NCBI GenBank assembly: GCA_946479285.1
Contig: CAMLFH010000004.1
Span: 62,001-126,000 of the forward strand
Source: an uncultured Flavobacteriales bacterium
Lineage (GTDB): Bacteria > Bacteroidota > Bacteroidia > Flavobacteriales > Crocinitomicaceae
Reading direction: 5' to 3'
Length of the DNA stretch: 64,000 nt
Shown: in pieces, positions 16,420-25,186 of the stretch
How positions within the stretch are numbered: position 1 is the stretch's first letter
How the letters are laid out: each line of letters starts with the position of its first letter
Made by a program: the position numbers and the translations under genes
Notes under the pieces: model-generated
The model's input: the letters and a program-made list of their open reading frames with translations, nothing else
Databases searched by the model: none
What the model was told of the DNA's origin: nothing

Positions 16420-18987
16420 ATGGCAGATGGAGAAAAGATAATCCAGATTAACATCGAAGATGAAATGAAATCGGCGTACATCGATTATTCGATGTCAGTG
16501 ATTGTATCTCGTGCGCTTCCTGATGTGCGCGATGGATTTAAACCAGTACACCGCCGTGTATTATATGGTATGCAGGATTTGGGAGTTTATTCCAACCGAC
16601 CGCATAAAAAGTCAGCGCGTATTGTTGGGGAAGTACTCGGAAAATATCACCCGCATGGTGACAGTTCTGTTTATGACACCATGGTGCGTATGGCACAATC
16701 CTGGTCTTTGCGTTATCCTTTGGTTGACGGACAAGGAAACTTTGGTTCCGTAGATGGTGACAGCCCGGCAGCAATGCGTTATACGGAAGCTCGTTTACGC
16801 AAGATCGCAGAAGAGATGCTGGATGATCTGGACAAAGAAACCGTTGATTTCCAGCCAAACTTTGATGACTCATTGGAGGAACCAACCGTATTACCATCTA
16901 AAATACCGAATTTATTAATAAATGGGTCAAGTGGTATTGCCGTTGGTATGGCAACAAATATGGCACCTCATAACTTAGGTGAAGTAGTTGATGCCATTAT
17001 TGCATACGTAGATAATAATGACCTGGAAGATGAAGAGCTGTTACATCATGTAAAAGCACCCGATTTCCCAACAGGAGGTATTATTTACGGTGTAGATGGA
17101 GCTCGTGAGGCATTATTGACAGGTCGCGGCCGTGTCGTTATTCGCGGAAAAGCCGAAATCGAAGAATCAGGAGGAAGAGAACAAATCATTGTTACGGAGA
17201 TTCCTTACCAGGTGAACAAAGCAGAAATGATCAAGAAAACTGCTGAACTGGTAAATGACAAAAAGATTGAAGGTATTTCTGACATTCGCGACGAATCTGA
17301 CAGAAATGGTATGCGTATCGTTTTTGAATTGAAACGCGATGCTATTCCAAATGTCGTTTTAAATAAACTATACAAGTACACTGCTCTGCAGGGTTCCTTT
17401 TCAATCAACAACATTTGTTTAGTTGATGGAAGACCACGTCAGTTGAACTTAAGAGAAATGATTGCTGAATTCGTGAAATTCAGACATGAAGTAGTTATTC
17501 GCAGAACGAAGTATGAATTGCGTAAAGCGGAAGAGCGCGCGCATATCTTAGAAGGGTTAATCATTGCTTCTGACAATATTGATGAAGTAATTGCAATTAT
17601 CCGATCATCAAAAGCCCCGGAAGAAGCGCGTGAGCGTTTGATGGAACGTTTTGCATTGTCAGACATTCAATCGCGTGCCATTGTAGAAATGCGTCTGCGT
17701 CAGTTGACAGGACTGGAACAGGACAAACTACGTGCTGAGTACGCAGATTTAATGGCATTCATTGCTGATATGAAAGACATTTTGGCACGTGAAGAACGCA
17801 GAATGCAGATTATCAAAGACGAATTAAATGATGTTCGCACGAAATATGGTGATGCTCGTCGTTCTCGAATTGAGTACTCAGCTTCAGAAATGAAGATTGA
17901 GGATTTAATCCCGGATGAAGAAGTGGTTATTACTATTTCCCATGCAGGTTATATCAAGCGCACAAACTTAGATGAATTCAAGGTTCAGAGCCGTGGCGGA
18001 ATGGGATCGAAAGGTTCTACAACCCGTGACAAAGATTTCTTAGAACATTTATTTGTAGCAACGAATCACAACTATTTATTGATTTTCACCGAGAAAGGGC
18101 GTTGTTTCTGGATGCGTGTATTTGAAGTTCCGGAAGGAAACAAAACAGCTAAAGGAAGAGCAATCCAAAACTTGTTGAATATTGAGCAGGACGATAAGAT
18201 CAAAGCGTATGTGAAAGTCAAAGATTTGACGGACAAAGAATATGTGGAGAACAACTTCATCGTGATGTGTACGAAACAAGGTATTATCAAGAAAACTTCT
18301 TTAGCTGCTTATTCTCGCCCAAGAGCAAACGGTATCAACGCGATCACCATCCGTGAAAACGATGAATTGCTTGAGGCAAGATTGACTGACGGAACGAATG
18401 AAATGGTCCTTGCAACAAAAGCAGGACGAGCAATTCGTTTCAACGAGGAAAAAGTTCGCCCGATGGGAAGAAATGCTTCTGGTGTACGTGCAGTAACTCT
18501 TCAAAACGACAAAGATGAAGTAGTAGGTATGATCTGCGTGAAAGACAAGGCAGAGACTATCATGGTTGTTTCTGAAAAAGGTTACGGAAAACGATCATTC
18601 CTGGACGATCCGGAAGATGGTGAACCGGTTTACCGTATCACAAACCGTGGTGGAAAAGGTGTTAAGACGATTAACATTACGGATAAAACCGGACCGCTTT
18701 TAGCAATTAAAACAGTTGCCGATGAAGATGATTTGATGATCATTACCAAAGCAGGTGTCACCATTCGTATGCACATTGATGGCATCCGCGTAATGGGACG
18801 TGCAGCTCAGGGTGTTCGTTTAATCAACTTAAAAGGATCAGCTGCAATTGCAGCAGTAGCAAGAGTACCGCGTTCGGATGAAGATGAAGCAGAATACGAT
18901 GAAGACGGAGCGATCATTGAAAAACCGTTGGACGACACTGCAGAAGAATCTGCTGACGAAACAAGCGAAACAAATTCTGAGGAATAA
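16420..18987 (+). CDS. gyrA: DNA gyrase subunit A
   Basis: An 855-residue type IIA topoisomerase subunit that cuts and rejoins DNA to introduce negative supercoils with GyrB. The catalytic tyrosine is Tyr121 in [10 protein letters not shown]. The quinolone region reads [14 protein letters not shown], with Ser82 and Asp86 (E. coli Ser83 and Asp87) in the sensitive form. The C-terminal domain has six beta-pinwheel blades; the GyrA box is degenerate ([10 protein letters not shown] at about 527-536 instead of QRRGGKG). The tail is strongly acidic (from [11 protein letters not shown] to the end). A small inverted repeat, GCACG-N7-CGTGC, lies at 16382-16398 in the leader. A TPR-protein gene follows after 71 bases. 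Confidence 0.97.
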   Translation: MADGEKIIQINIEDEMKSAYIDYSMSVIVSRALPDVRDGFKPVHRRVLYGMQDLGVYSNRPHKKSARIVGEVLGKYHPHGDSSVYDTMVRMAQSWSLRYPLVDGQGNFGSVDGDSPAAMRYTEARLRKIAEEMLDDLDKETVDFQPNFDDSLEEPTVLPSKIPNLLINGSSGIAVGMATNMAPHNLGEVVDAIIAYVDNNDLEDEELLHHVKAPDFPTGGIIYGVDGAREALLTGRGRVVIRGKAEIEESGGREQIIVTEIPYQVNKAEMIKKTAELVNDKKIEGISDIRDESDRNGMRIVFELKRDAIPNVVLNKLYKYTALQGSFSINNICLVDGRPRQLNLREMIAEFVKFRHEVVIRRTKYELRKAEERAHILEGLIIASDNIDEVIAIIRSSKAPEEARERLMERFALSDIQSRAIVEMRLRQLTGLEQDKLRAEYADLMAFIADMKDILAREERRMQIIKDELNDVRTKYGDARRSRIEYSASEMKIEDLIPDEEVVITISHAGYIKRTNLDEFKVQSRGGMGSKGSTTRDKDFLEHLFVATNHNYLLIFTEKGRCFWMRVFEVPEGNKTAKGRAIQNLLNIEQDDKIKAYVKVKDLTDKEYVENNFIVMCTKQGIIKKTSLAAYSRPRANGINAITIRENDELLEARLTDGTNEMVLATKAGRAIRFNEEKVRPMGRNASGVRAVTLQNDKDEVVGMICVKDKAETIMVVSEKGYGKRSFLDDPEDGEPVYRITNRGGKGVKTINITDKTGPLLAIKTVADEDDLMIITKAGVTIRMHIDGIRVMGRAAQGVRLINLKGSAAIAAVARVPRSDEDEAEYDEDGAIIEKPLDDTAEESADETSETNSEE

Positions 18988-19058
18988 TATGGAAAATGAT
19001 CAAGGTTTGCATCTTTAGGTCGAGAATGGCATAAAAGTTGGAAACAGATCACAGCAAA

Positions 19059-20183
19059 ATGATTAAAATTATGAACTATTTGAACATTACTAAAGGAGCA
19101 TTAATAGCAGGAATCTTGATGGTTTCATCCTTTTCTTTCGCTCAAAAAAAGATTGAGACGGATGCTGCACTAGCATTTCAGGCCTACGAAAAGGCTCAAA
19201 TGTCGCAAGATGTACCTGAAATGAAAAAGCAATTATTGAAAGCTAAAGAAGCTATTGATATTGCTTCAACAAACGCAGAAACTGAAAAAAGTCCAAAAAC
19301 CTTGTTCTTAAAAGGTGAGATTTATGCATCCTTGTTTACAAATCCAATGCTTCTTACAGATCCGGAATTTGTGAAAATGATTCCTGAAAATTCAAAGGAA
19401 GTAGCTACAAAAGCTTACAAGGAAGCATATGATTTATCCAACAAATACGATTCGGATATTGAGAATAGCATCAAACAGATCAAAATGGCTTTCTACGATA
19501 TGGGAAAAATGGCTTTCGATGCAAAAATGTACAAAGTTGCTGCCGAAGTTTTTGGATCTGTCAATGATTTTACCAATGTTGTAAATCAGATAGACACATT
19601 GTCTATTGAATATGCAGGTATCGCCTCAGAGAATGATTCCAACTATGTTCAGGCAGCAGAATACTACAAAAAATGTGCTGATTTGGGTTACAAACCGGAA
19701 AGCATTTACCGCTCAACTGCAATGGCTTACATCAAAGCGGGACAAAATGAAAAGGCTATTGAATTTTTGAAACAGGCTATTACAAAGTCTCCTAAAGACA
19801 AGCATTTATACTTTGCATTAGGAACGATTGCAATGGAAATGAATGACGACAAAACGGTTTTAGAAAATCTGAATAAAGCGATAGAAGTTGATCCTAATTA
19901 TGCTGATGCACATTACAACCTGGGAGTTTATTTTTCCGGAAAAGGATCTGATTTACGTCTGAAAGCTGGTAATCTTCCTCCGAATGCGAAAAAAGAATCG
20001 GATGAATTGCTTGCAAAAAGTTTAGAGTTTTATTCGTTAGCATTGGATCCATTGGAAAAATACGTAGTACTTAATCCAAAAGATGTAGTGGTGTTGAGCA
20101 GTTTGGTGAAAATTGCACGAGCATTGAAAAACACTGAAAAAGAAGCAAAATTTAAGCAAATGCTTGATGCTGCGAAGCAATAA
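19059..20183 (+). CDS. Secreted TPR-repeat protein
   Basis: An exported protein (signal peptide ending SSFSFAQ) of about 374 residues with tetratricopeptide repeats in its second half: YRSTAMAYIKAGQNEKAIEF, LYFALGTIAMEMND, ADAHYNLGVYFSGKG and a last helical pair. TPRs bind partner proteins; the specific role is unknown. It follows gyrA by 71 bases with no terminator between, so read-through is possible. ATGs at 19059 and 19071 both give a signal peptide, and the frame opens at 19038; I use 19059. A strong terminator follows at 20205-20240. Confidence 0.8.
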   Translation: MIKIMNYLNITKGALIAGILMVSSFSFAQKKIETDAALAFQAYEKAQMSQDVPEMKKQLLKAKEAIDIASTNAETEKSPKTLFLKGEIYASLFTNPMLLTDPEFVKMIPENSKEVATKAYKEAYDLSNKYDSDIENSIKQIKMAFYDMGKMAFDAKMYKVAAEVFGSVNDFTNVVNQIDTLSIEYAGIASENDSNYVQAAEYYKKCADLGYKPESIYRSTAMAYIKAGQNEKAIEFLKQAITKSPKDKHLYFALGTIAMEMNDDKTVLENLNKAIEVDPNYADAHYNLGVYFSGKGSDLRLKAGNLPPNAKKESDELLAKSLEFYSLALDPLEKYVVLNPKDVVVLSSLVKIARALKNTEKEAKFKQMLDAAKQ

Positions 20184-20204
20184 TTAATTCCGAATAAATA
20201 ATTC

Positions 20205-20240
20205 AAACAGGGGTGCAATAAATCGCACCCCTGTTTTTTT
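20205..20240 (+). terminator. Rho-independent terminator after the TPR gene
   Basis: A 12-bp perfect stem (AAACAGGGGTGC 20205-20216 / GCACCCCTGTTT 20225-20236) with loop AATAAATC, then a T-tract. The core GGGTGC-AATAAATC-GCACCC is the same family as the clpC terminator. Confidence 0.85.
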
Positions 20241-20384
20241 GTTATCACCACTGTAACCAACAAAAATTTCCAGCGTTTGAATAAGCATTCCCTCTCTTTT
20301 GGACTGAACAAACAGGATTTAACGGAAAATAAACATCTGACTCCTGTAAAAACCTTATCTTAGCCGACCCCAAAAGAAAACAAA

Positions 20385-21170
20385 ATGAAAAACATTCTTG
20401 TCGTAATTTGTTTATTTGCCGGTCTTCAATCTTTTGCACAATTGAGTGCTGTGAAAGGAAAGACTTTTTATAATTTCTGGTTGAATCTTCCGGATTCGGC
20501 TACATTAAACAACAACCCTCCTATTTTGATATTCCTTCACGGAAAGAGTTTAAGCGGAACAGATTTGAACCGTGTAAAGAAATACGGAGTTATCCATGAA
20601 ATTGAGAAAGGAAGAAAAGTTCCTGCTATTGTTATTGCTCCGCAGGTTGCAAACGGATCATGGAATCCCGACAAAGTATTGGAAATTTTAGAATATGTTC
20701 AAAAACTCTATAAAACAGATACCAATCGCGTATATGTTTGCGGAATGAGCCTTGGTGGCTACGGAACCATGCATTTTGTTGGAAAACATGCCGATAAAAT
20801 TACTGCTGGTGTTGCACTTTGCGGTGGAGGAAATCCGAAAGACGCCTGCAACCTGGCAAGTATTCCGATGTGGATTCAGCACGGTAATCAGGATGAAGCC
20901 GTTCCCGTTCGTTATTCCAGAGAAATGGTTACAGCAATTAAAAATTGCAACAACGGAAAAAATCTGATCTATACGGAGATTCCAGGAGCAAATCACGGAG
21001 CTTTGGAACGAATCTTTCGCGCTGATGAAATGTACGACTGGTTATTTGCACAGGTAAGAACTGCCGCAGGTGAAGTCGTAATGGTTGCTCCTCCTATTAA
21101 GAGAGAGCCAATTATTATACAAGGGAATCAGACCGAAAAGAAAGCTGTACCAAGGGTTGGAAGTAACTAA
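20385..21170 (+). CDS. Secreted alpha/beta-hydrolase (esterase/dienelactone-hydrolase-like)
   Basis: A 261-residue exported serine hydrolase. Signal peptide MKNILVVICLFAGLQSFAQ; oxyanion segment LIFLHGKSLSG at about 49-59; nucleophile elbow CGMSLGGYG at about 121-129; acid WIQHGNQDEAVP at about 166-177; and histidine GANHGALER at about 208-216. The set matches esterases of the PHB-depolymerase/prolyl-oligopeptidase-like group acting on small extracellular esters; the substrate is unknown. The C-terminal 40 residues after the fold are basic and unordered, without a T9SS domain. Convergent with the protease gene at 21312. Confidence 0.82.
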   Translation: MKNILVVICLFAGLQSFAQLSAVKGKTFYNFWLNLPDSATLNNNPPILIFLHGKSLSGTDLNRVKKYGVIHEIEKGRKVPAIVIAPQVANGSWNPDKVLEILEYVQKLYKTDTNRVYVCGMSLGGYGTMHFVGKHADKITAGVALCGGGNPKDACNLASIPMWIQHGNQDEAVPVRYSREMVTAIKNCNNGKNLIYTEIPGANHGALERIFRADEMYDWLFAQVRTAAGEVVMVAPPIKREPIIIQGNQTEKKAVPRVGSN

Positions 21171-21177
21171 TGTAAAG

Positions 21178-21314
21178 GGGCTTCGACTTCGCTGCGCCTA
21201 TGCTGATCGCGTGTCGCCATAGCTTTAGCGATGGCACAAGCTTCTGCGTAAGCATTCAGCCACCTCACCTTTTCTCTGACTTGTCAAAAGTAGACTGAGC
21301 GGAGTCGAAGTCTA
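21178..21314. repeat. Dispersed repeat with inverted ends, copy B
   Basis: A 137-base element filling the gap between two convergent genes. It opens with GGCTTCGACTTCGCTGCGCC, holds CTATGCTG and GCGTAAGCATTCAGCC inside, and ends with AGCGGAGTCGAAGTC, the inverse of its start. Parts recur at 57186-57237 (same strand) and 22673-22735 (opposite strand). The ACTTCGACT...GCT termini look like a common Bacteroidota intergenic repeat. It codes for nothing; it may be a MITE-like remnant or a transcription-end hairpin. Confidence 0.65.
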
Positions 21315-22604
21315 TTTAAACTGGATTGCAGAATATTTAAAACTGATAATCATTTCATCAAATTGTTTGATGAAGTCCTGCCCGAGATTTCCGTCAAAAT
21401 CGGAATCTATTTTCCCGACCTCTTCTATCCGAACCTGGAGATTTTTCAGCGTTGCTTTTGATGAACCTACTGAAAGGGCAACTTTGGGCAATAGGTACCC
21501 TTCAAATTCTACTATTCCACCGGCACCGCCAGATTTCAAGGTTCGCTTCTTCCCTTTTCTCTTGACTTTCTTTTCATATTTCCGGTAATAAGCGCCGTTT
21601 AGCGAAGTTTCAACCGCCCCGGTATCAAAAGAAAACTGCAAAGTATCCGAACCCTGGACAACCTGGACAACCGGCATAAATCCGTTTAGCATCATATTAC
21701 TCTTTGAATAGGCTTCGATTGTTTTAGGAATAACCAATTCGTCATTTTTAGTGATGTGGATTTCATCCAGGTTGCGAATTACCGGAAACCCAATAATTCC
21801 TTTAATGGAATAATTTGCTTCTTCAAAAGTGAGATCTTTGTCATCAAAAACAAGGAATACTACATTTTTACAGGTTACTTCTCCAATAGTTAATTCTTTG
21901 ACAACTGCCAGATCGCTTTTCACTTTAGCTCCGGTAATTGCAGAAACATCAAATTGAACCGGAATTATTTCGCAACCCATCTCAAGCGCCACGGAACGCT
22001 GGATTACTGAAAAATTTGCACCTGTGTCAAAGATGAAATCCTTTGTCATTCCCGAAATAGCAACCGGAATATTTGCCAATTTCGCCAAATCCCTGGTCAT
22101 TTGAATCCTGACATCACTAGTGTGAATAATCTGCTGCTTTTCCGAATTCTCCAATGCTTTCCAAATACCTGAAGTATTTTTTAAATCATCTAATTCATCG
22201 GGTGTACAAACCTGCTTGAGATTTTCAATGATGTATTGATTCGTTTGATAAGCTTCTTTGTATTCAAACAAATTGACGAAATTCAACTGCTTCACCAACA
22301 AAATTTCTTTGATCAGCGAATCATTCTTCAAAACCCCTGCCCCTTCCAAAAAATCTTCGATGGCTTCATTGGATGCTTTGAAATTGGAAAATGCATTCTC
22401 CACCAAACTCCAATAATAGAAATAGACTTCTTTATCGATTCGGGTTTTATTAGCGGTCAACAATTTTTTTACTGCAAAAAAGTTTTTCTTTTGAGCGAAA
22501 GTCCCTAATTCCAGGTAGAATTTTTCTTCATCGAAAGATTGGTCTTTCTGGGCTTTCGAAAAGAAACACAGCAAACAAAATAGAATAGCAAACAGGTTTT
22601 TCAT
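21312..22604 (-). CDS. Secreted retropepsin-like aspartic protease with two DTG lobes
   Basis: An exported protein of about 430 residues (signal peptide MKNLFAILFCLLCFFSKAQ). A helical N-terminal region of about 165 residues precedes two retropepsin-like halves: FIFDTGANFSVIQ near residue 192, with a later IKGIIGFPVI flap-like motif, and FSFDTGAVETSLN near 326, with GNLGQDFIKQF. Each half has the catalytic D-T-G, so one chain can form the active dimer, as in pepsins. Peptidase clan AA families PF13650/PF13975 are the closest guess. I chose the ATG at 22604 because the six extra upstream residues do not suit a signal peptide. Its substrate is unknown. Confidence 0.8.
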   Translation of the reverse strand: MKNLFAILFCLLCFFSKAQKDQSFDEEKFYLELGTFAQKKNFFAVKKLLTANKTRIDKEVYFYYWSLVENAFSNFKASNEAIEDFLEGAGVLKNDSLIKEILLVKQLNFVNLFEYKEAYQTNQYIIENLKQVCTPDELDDLKNTSGIWKALENSEKQQIIHTSDVRIQMTRDLAKLANIPVAISGMTKDFIFDTGANFSVIQRSVALEMGCEIIPVQFDVSAITGAKVKSDLAVVKELTIGEVTCKNVVFLVFDDKDLTFEEANYSIKGIIGFPVIRNLDEIHITKNDELVIPKTIEAYSKSNMMLNGFMPVVQVVQGSDTLQFSFDTGAVETSLNGAYYRKYEKKVKRKGKKRTLKSGGAGGIVEFEGYLLPKVALSVGSSKATLKNLQVRIEEVGKIDSDFDGNLGQDFIKQFDEMIISFKYSAIQFK

Positions 22605-22672
22605 AGTACGAAAATGAATCATGAAGATAATTAAATCAAGGATATAATTATTCTGTATACTATTTCCTATTC

Positions 22673-22735
22673 TTCCGCAGATGCACAGATTATTGCTCGC
22701 TAATGCTTACGCTGAAGCTACAGCATAGGCGCACC
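22673..22735 (-). repeat. Dispersed repeat, copy C (inverted)
   Basis: This begins CCGCAGATGCACAGATTATT, like the start of the hairpin element at 22785-22832, then runs GCTAATGCTTACGCTGAAGC and TACAGCATAGGCGCAC. Read on the minus strand, the second part matches the GCGCCTATGCTG...GCGTAAGCATT core of the repeats at 21178-21314 and 57186-57237. It lies in the 260-base gap upstream of the protease gene, which otherwise holds only the next element. Confidence 0.6.
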
Positions 22736-22784
22736 CACTCGCTTTTGATGTCCAGATAACACTTTGATGAATTGGTAAGAAAAG

Positions 22785-22832
22785 GAGGCGGCTGGTAAGC
22801 GCCTCTAATATCTGTGCATTTGCGGTAAAAAA
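22785..22832 (-). repeat. TACCGCAAAT hairpin element, copy 1
   Basis: On the minus strand: TTTTTTACCGCAAATGCACA, then GATATTA, then a hairpin with stem GAGGCG/CGCCTC and loop CTTACCAGC. It sits just beyond the 3' end of the MauE-thioredoxin gene. The partner copy, in the opposite orientation, is at 24122-24171. Confidence 0.65.
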
Positions 22833-22864
22833 GTATAGAGTAAGATCTATTATCGGAAGACGAC

Positions 22865-24022
22865 TCATTTCAACTCAGACCACTTCTTTTGAACGATCTT
22901 TTTGAATTCATCCTTCTTGAAAGCTTTTTCATTGATGCCATCGTATTCTTTTACGATGTTTCCATTCCACAGGTAAAATACTCCCGGCGTATCTTTCGTT
23001 CCTCCTAAAACGGTCCAGAATGATCCCACATCCAAAACCTTGAATGGGTATTTTCTTCCGGCAAAGGCAAAGAAGTCCGGGATTAATTCTACTTCTTCAT
23101 CCATGAAGACAATTTTCATTTCAGGGAAATCCGGATCTTTGGAAGCCATTTCTGTCAATGCTTTTGCGGTTTCCTTACAATGATCGCAGCCAGGAGCAAA
23201 GAAACACAAGATTTTTCTTCCTTTATCAATATCCGCATATTGTGATGCAAATCCGGACTTTTTGGCTTTTGGTTCGTCTATTAATTTTTCTTCTGCAGAT
23301 TGCTCCACATTGTGATCTTTCTCCAGTTCTTTCAGATCCGTACCCGTCGACATTTTCTTGTCTGCCGGTTTTTTCGTATCAATAGGTTCTTCTACTTTCA
23401 GATTTTTTTCGCTGGTTTCTTCGGGCTTATCCAAATTCATTTCCTGCATCATCTCTTCTACTAACTCATCATTGGATTTACGCTGCATAGGACCAGCAAG
23501 AAATACGGCCAAAACAGATGCAAAAGTAATTGCTGCCAGGAAAGAGAAATTCAATCGATCATTCTGTTTAGATGTTTTTTGATACAAGAAAAAGAGTATC
23601 CCCATTCCAAGGATGTTTTTGATCAAAGCCTGCACCGGTGTCATTGGAAGTAAAGAACCAAAACAACCACAGTTTCCGCTGTTTCCCGTTGTAGCGATTT
23701 CGTAACTTAAATGAACACTGAAAATAAACAACATCAAAAATGAAGTGGGTAAAACCAGTCTTTTGAAGTAATTCTTTTGAAGCAATAAGATTCCCAATGC
23801 TAATTCACAACCGATCAAAATTCGCGAGAAATACGCAGCACTAGTTTCACTGAAACCCATCGGGATCAATTGTTTCACCTCAAATGTGGGTAAAGTAAAA
23901 TTAGGGTTCGGATACAACTTTGCCACTGCAGACAGCAGGAACATAAATGCCATTAATCCTTTTAGGATCATTGGGAGTTGATTGTTTACAAAGCCCTGTT
24001 TTTCTAAGCTGGTAGTTGTCAT
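22865..24022 (-). CDS. MauE/DoxX-type membrane protein fused to a thioredoxin-like domain
   Basis: A 385-residue inner-membrane protein. Four to five TM helices at about 15-175 have the MauE/DoxX-like layout (ILKGLMAFMFLLSAVAKLYP, LIGCELALGILLL) with the paired cysteines of GNCGCFGSLL at about 115-124. A charged linker rich in Glu and Lys (about 188-260) follows, then a thioredoxin-like domain with CFFAPGCDHCKE (Cys-Asp-His-Cys near 277) and the cis-proline-like TPGVFYLWNG. MauE proteins help form or transfer disulfides, so electron relay between the CGC pair and the CDHC site on the periplasmic side is a fair inference. The -7-like TAAATTTG at 24027-24034 sits almost on the ATG. The gene is bracketed by the inverted hairpin elements. 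Confidence 0.8.
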   Translation of the reverse strand: MTTTSLEKQGFVNNQLPMILKGLMAFMFLLSAVAKLYPNPNFTLPTFEVKQLIPMGFSETSAAYFSRILIGCELALGILLLQKNYFKRLVLPTSFLMLFIFSVHLSYEIATTGNSGNCGCFGSLLPMTPVQALIKNILGMGILFFLYQKTSKQNDRLNFSFLAAITFASVLAVFLAGPMQRKSNDELVEEMMQEMNLDKPEETSEKNLKVEEPIDTKKPADKKMSTGTDLKELEKDHNVEQSAEEKLIDEPKAKKSGFASQYADIDKGRKILCFFAPGCDHCKETAKALTEMASKDPDFPEMKIVFMDEEVELIPDFFAFAGRKYPFKVLDVGSFWTVLGGTKDTPGVFYLWNGNIVKEYDGINEKAFKKDEFKKIVQKKWSELK

Positions 24023-24121
24023 AACGCAAATTTATGCCTCTAAAATAATAGAAAGATACGGGCTTGCTTTCCTTTTTAGGAAAAGCTTAACAAATAATGA
24101 CGCAGAAATATTCTCCCACTC

Positions 24122-24171
24122 CTTTTTTTACCGCAAATACAGAGATTTTAAGGGCGCTCACCAGCCGCCCT
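24122..24171 (+). repeat. TACCGCAAAT hairpin element, copy 2
   Basis: On the plus strand: TTTTTTTACCGCAAATACAG, then AGATTTTA, then a hairpin with stem AGGGCG/CGCCCT and loop CTCACCAGC. Compared with copy 1 the stem has two compensating pair changes while the flank and loop are nearly unchanged. It lies in the 212-base gap between the MauE-type and egtD genes. Confidence 0.65.
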
Positions 24172-24234
24172 TCTCTTTACAGGATAAAACGTCATGTATA
24201 AAGAGTTCCATAAAATGAATTGAACTATATACTG

Positions 24235-25185
24235 TTATACTCGATTGATAATATAATCTCCGAACCAGGACCTTTTATCCGTGAAGCGATGCTGCACCAA
24301 CAAAGGAGATTGATCAATGATCTTTTTCAGGATCTCGTTATTGTATTTGCGGGAAATTTCCGTGTGGATTCGTTCATTTTCTTCGAATGAAAACGTTTTA
24401 TTGATCGATTTGATTTCAACCAGCTGCTTTTTCGTGCTTTTTAAAAAACTTTTTGCAATTCCTTCTGATTCCTGGTATTCCGGATCGTGAACAAAGCTGT
24501 TGAGGTCAAAATTGGCATGAAGCTCCCGATTCATCCGCTCCAATAAGTTCAAATTGAAATCGCGTGTAATTCCTGCTGCGTCGTTGTAAGCTGGAAGAAC
24601 CACTTCTTTTTCTTTGATCAAATCCACTCCCAAAACAATTTTATCGCCCGGATTCAGATTCTTACTCAGGGAAGCAATAAATCCTTTCGCCTGCTCATCC
24701 GACATATTCCCGATATTGGACCCGAGAAACAAAATGATTTTCCGGTTGGGAGATTTTTTCAGATCATTCAACATTTGAAAATAATCGCCATGCAGGCTGT
24801 TAATAGCCAATTCCGGAATTTCTTCTTTCATTCGGTGCTCCAGTCCTATCAATGCATTCGAGGAAATATCAATAGGAACATACTTAAAAGTTACACGCTC
24901 ACGAATCAGTTCGAAAAGGAGGTGAATTGTTTTCGTTCCGTCTCCTGCTCCCAGCTCCACGACTTCGATCTCTTCTCCTTTTTGGATTTCGAAACTCGAA
25001 ATAATATCCCGGGATTGCTGCTGAAAAATCTCCATTTCCGCACGAGTCAGATAATACTCGGGCATATTCATGATCTTCACGAATAGTTCATCTCCCCGCT
25101 TATCGTAAAAATACTTGGAAGGAATTTGTTTGGGAGTTTGAGAAAGCCCAACACTTACATCTTGCTTAAATTGTTCTAATATCAT
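24235..25185 (-). CDS. egtD: EgtD: L-histidine N-alpha-methyltransferase
   Basis: A 316-residue SAM-dependent enzyme that trimethylates histidine to hercynine, the first step of ergothioneine synthesis. Visible marks: PKQIPSKYFYDKRGDELFVKI at about 17-37, YYLTRAEMEIF, the SAM loop VVELGAGDGTKT at about 75-86, YVPIDISSNAL, LFLGSNIGNMS, and DLIKEKEVVLPAYND, all typical of EgtD/DUF2260 methyltransferases. It starts one base after the stop of egtB, so they form an operon with DUF427 upstream. Length is normal for the family. Confidence 0.9.
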   Translation of the reverse strand: MILEQFKQDVSVGLSQTPKQIPSKYFYDKRGDELFVKIMNMPEYYLTRAEMEIFQQQSRDIISSFEIQKGEEIEVVELGAGDGTKTIHLLFELIRERVTFKYVPIDISSNALIGLEHRMKEEIPELAINSLHGDYFQMLNDLKKSPNRKIILFLGSNIGNMSDEQAKGFIASLSKNLNPGDKIVLGVDLIKEKEVVLPAYNDAAGITRDFNLNLLERMNRELHANFDLNSFVHDPEYQESEGIAKSFLKSTKKQLVEIKSINKTFSFEENERIHTEISRKYNNEILKKIIDQSPLLVQHRFTDKRSWFGDYIINRV

Positions 25186-25186
25186 C

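Noticed and set aside
22785..24171. The inverted hairpin pair as ends of an insertion sequence
   Set aside because: The enclosed gene is a MauE-thioredoxin protein, not a transposase, and no target-site duplication is visible.
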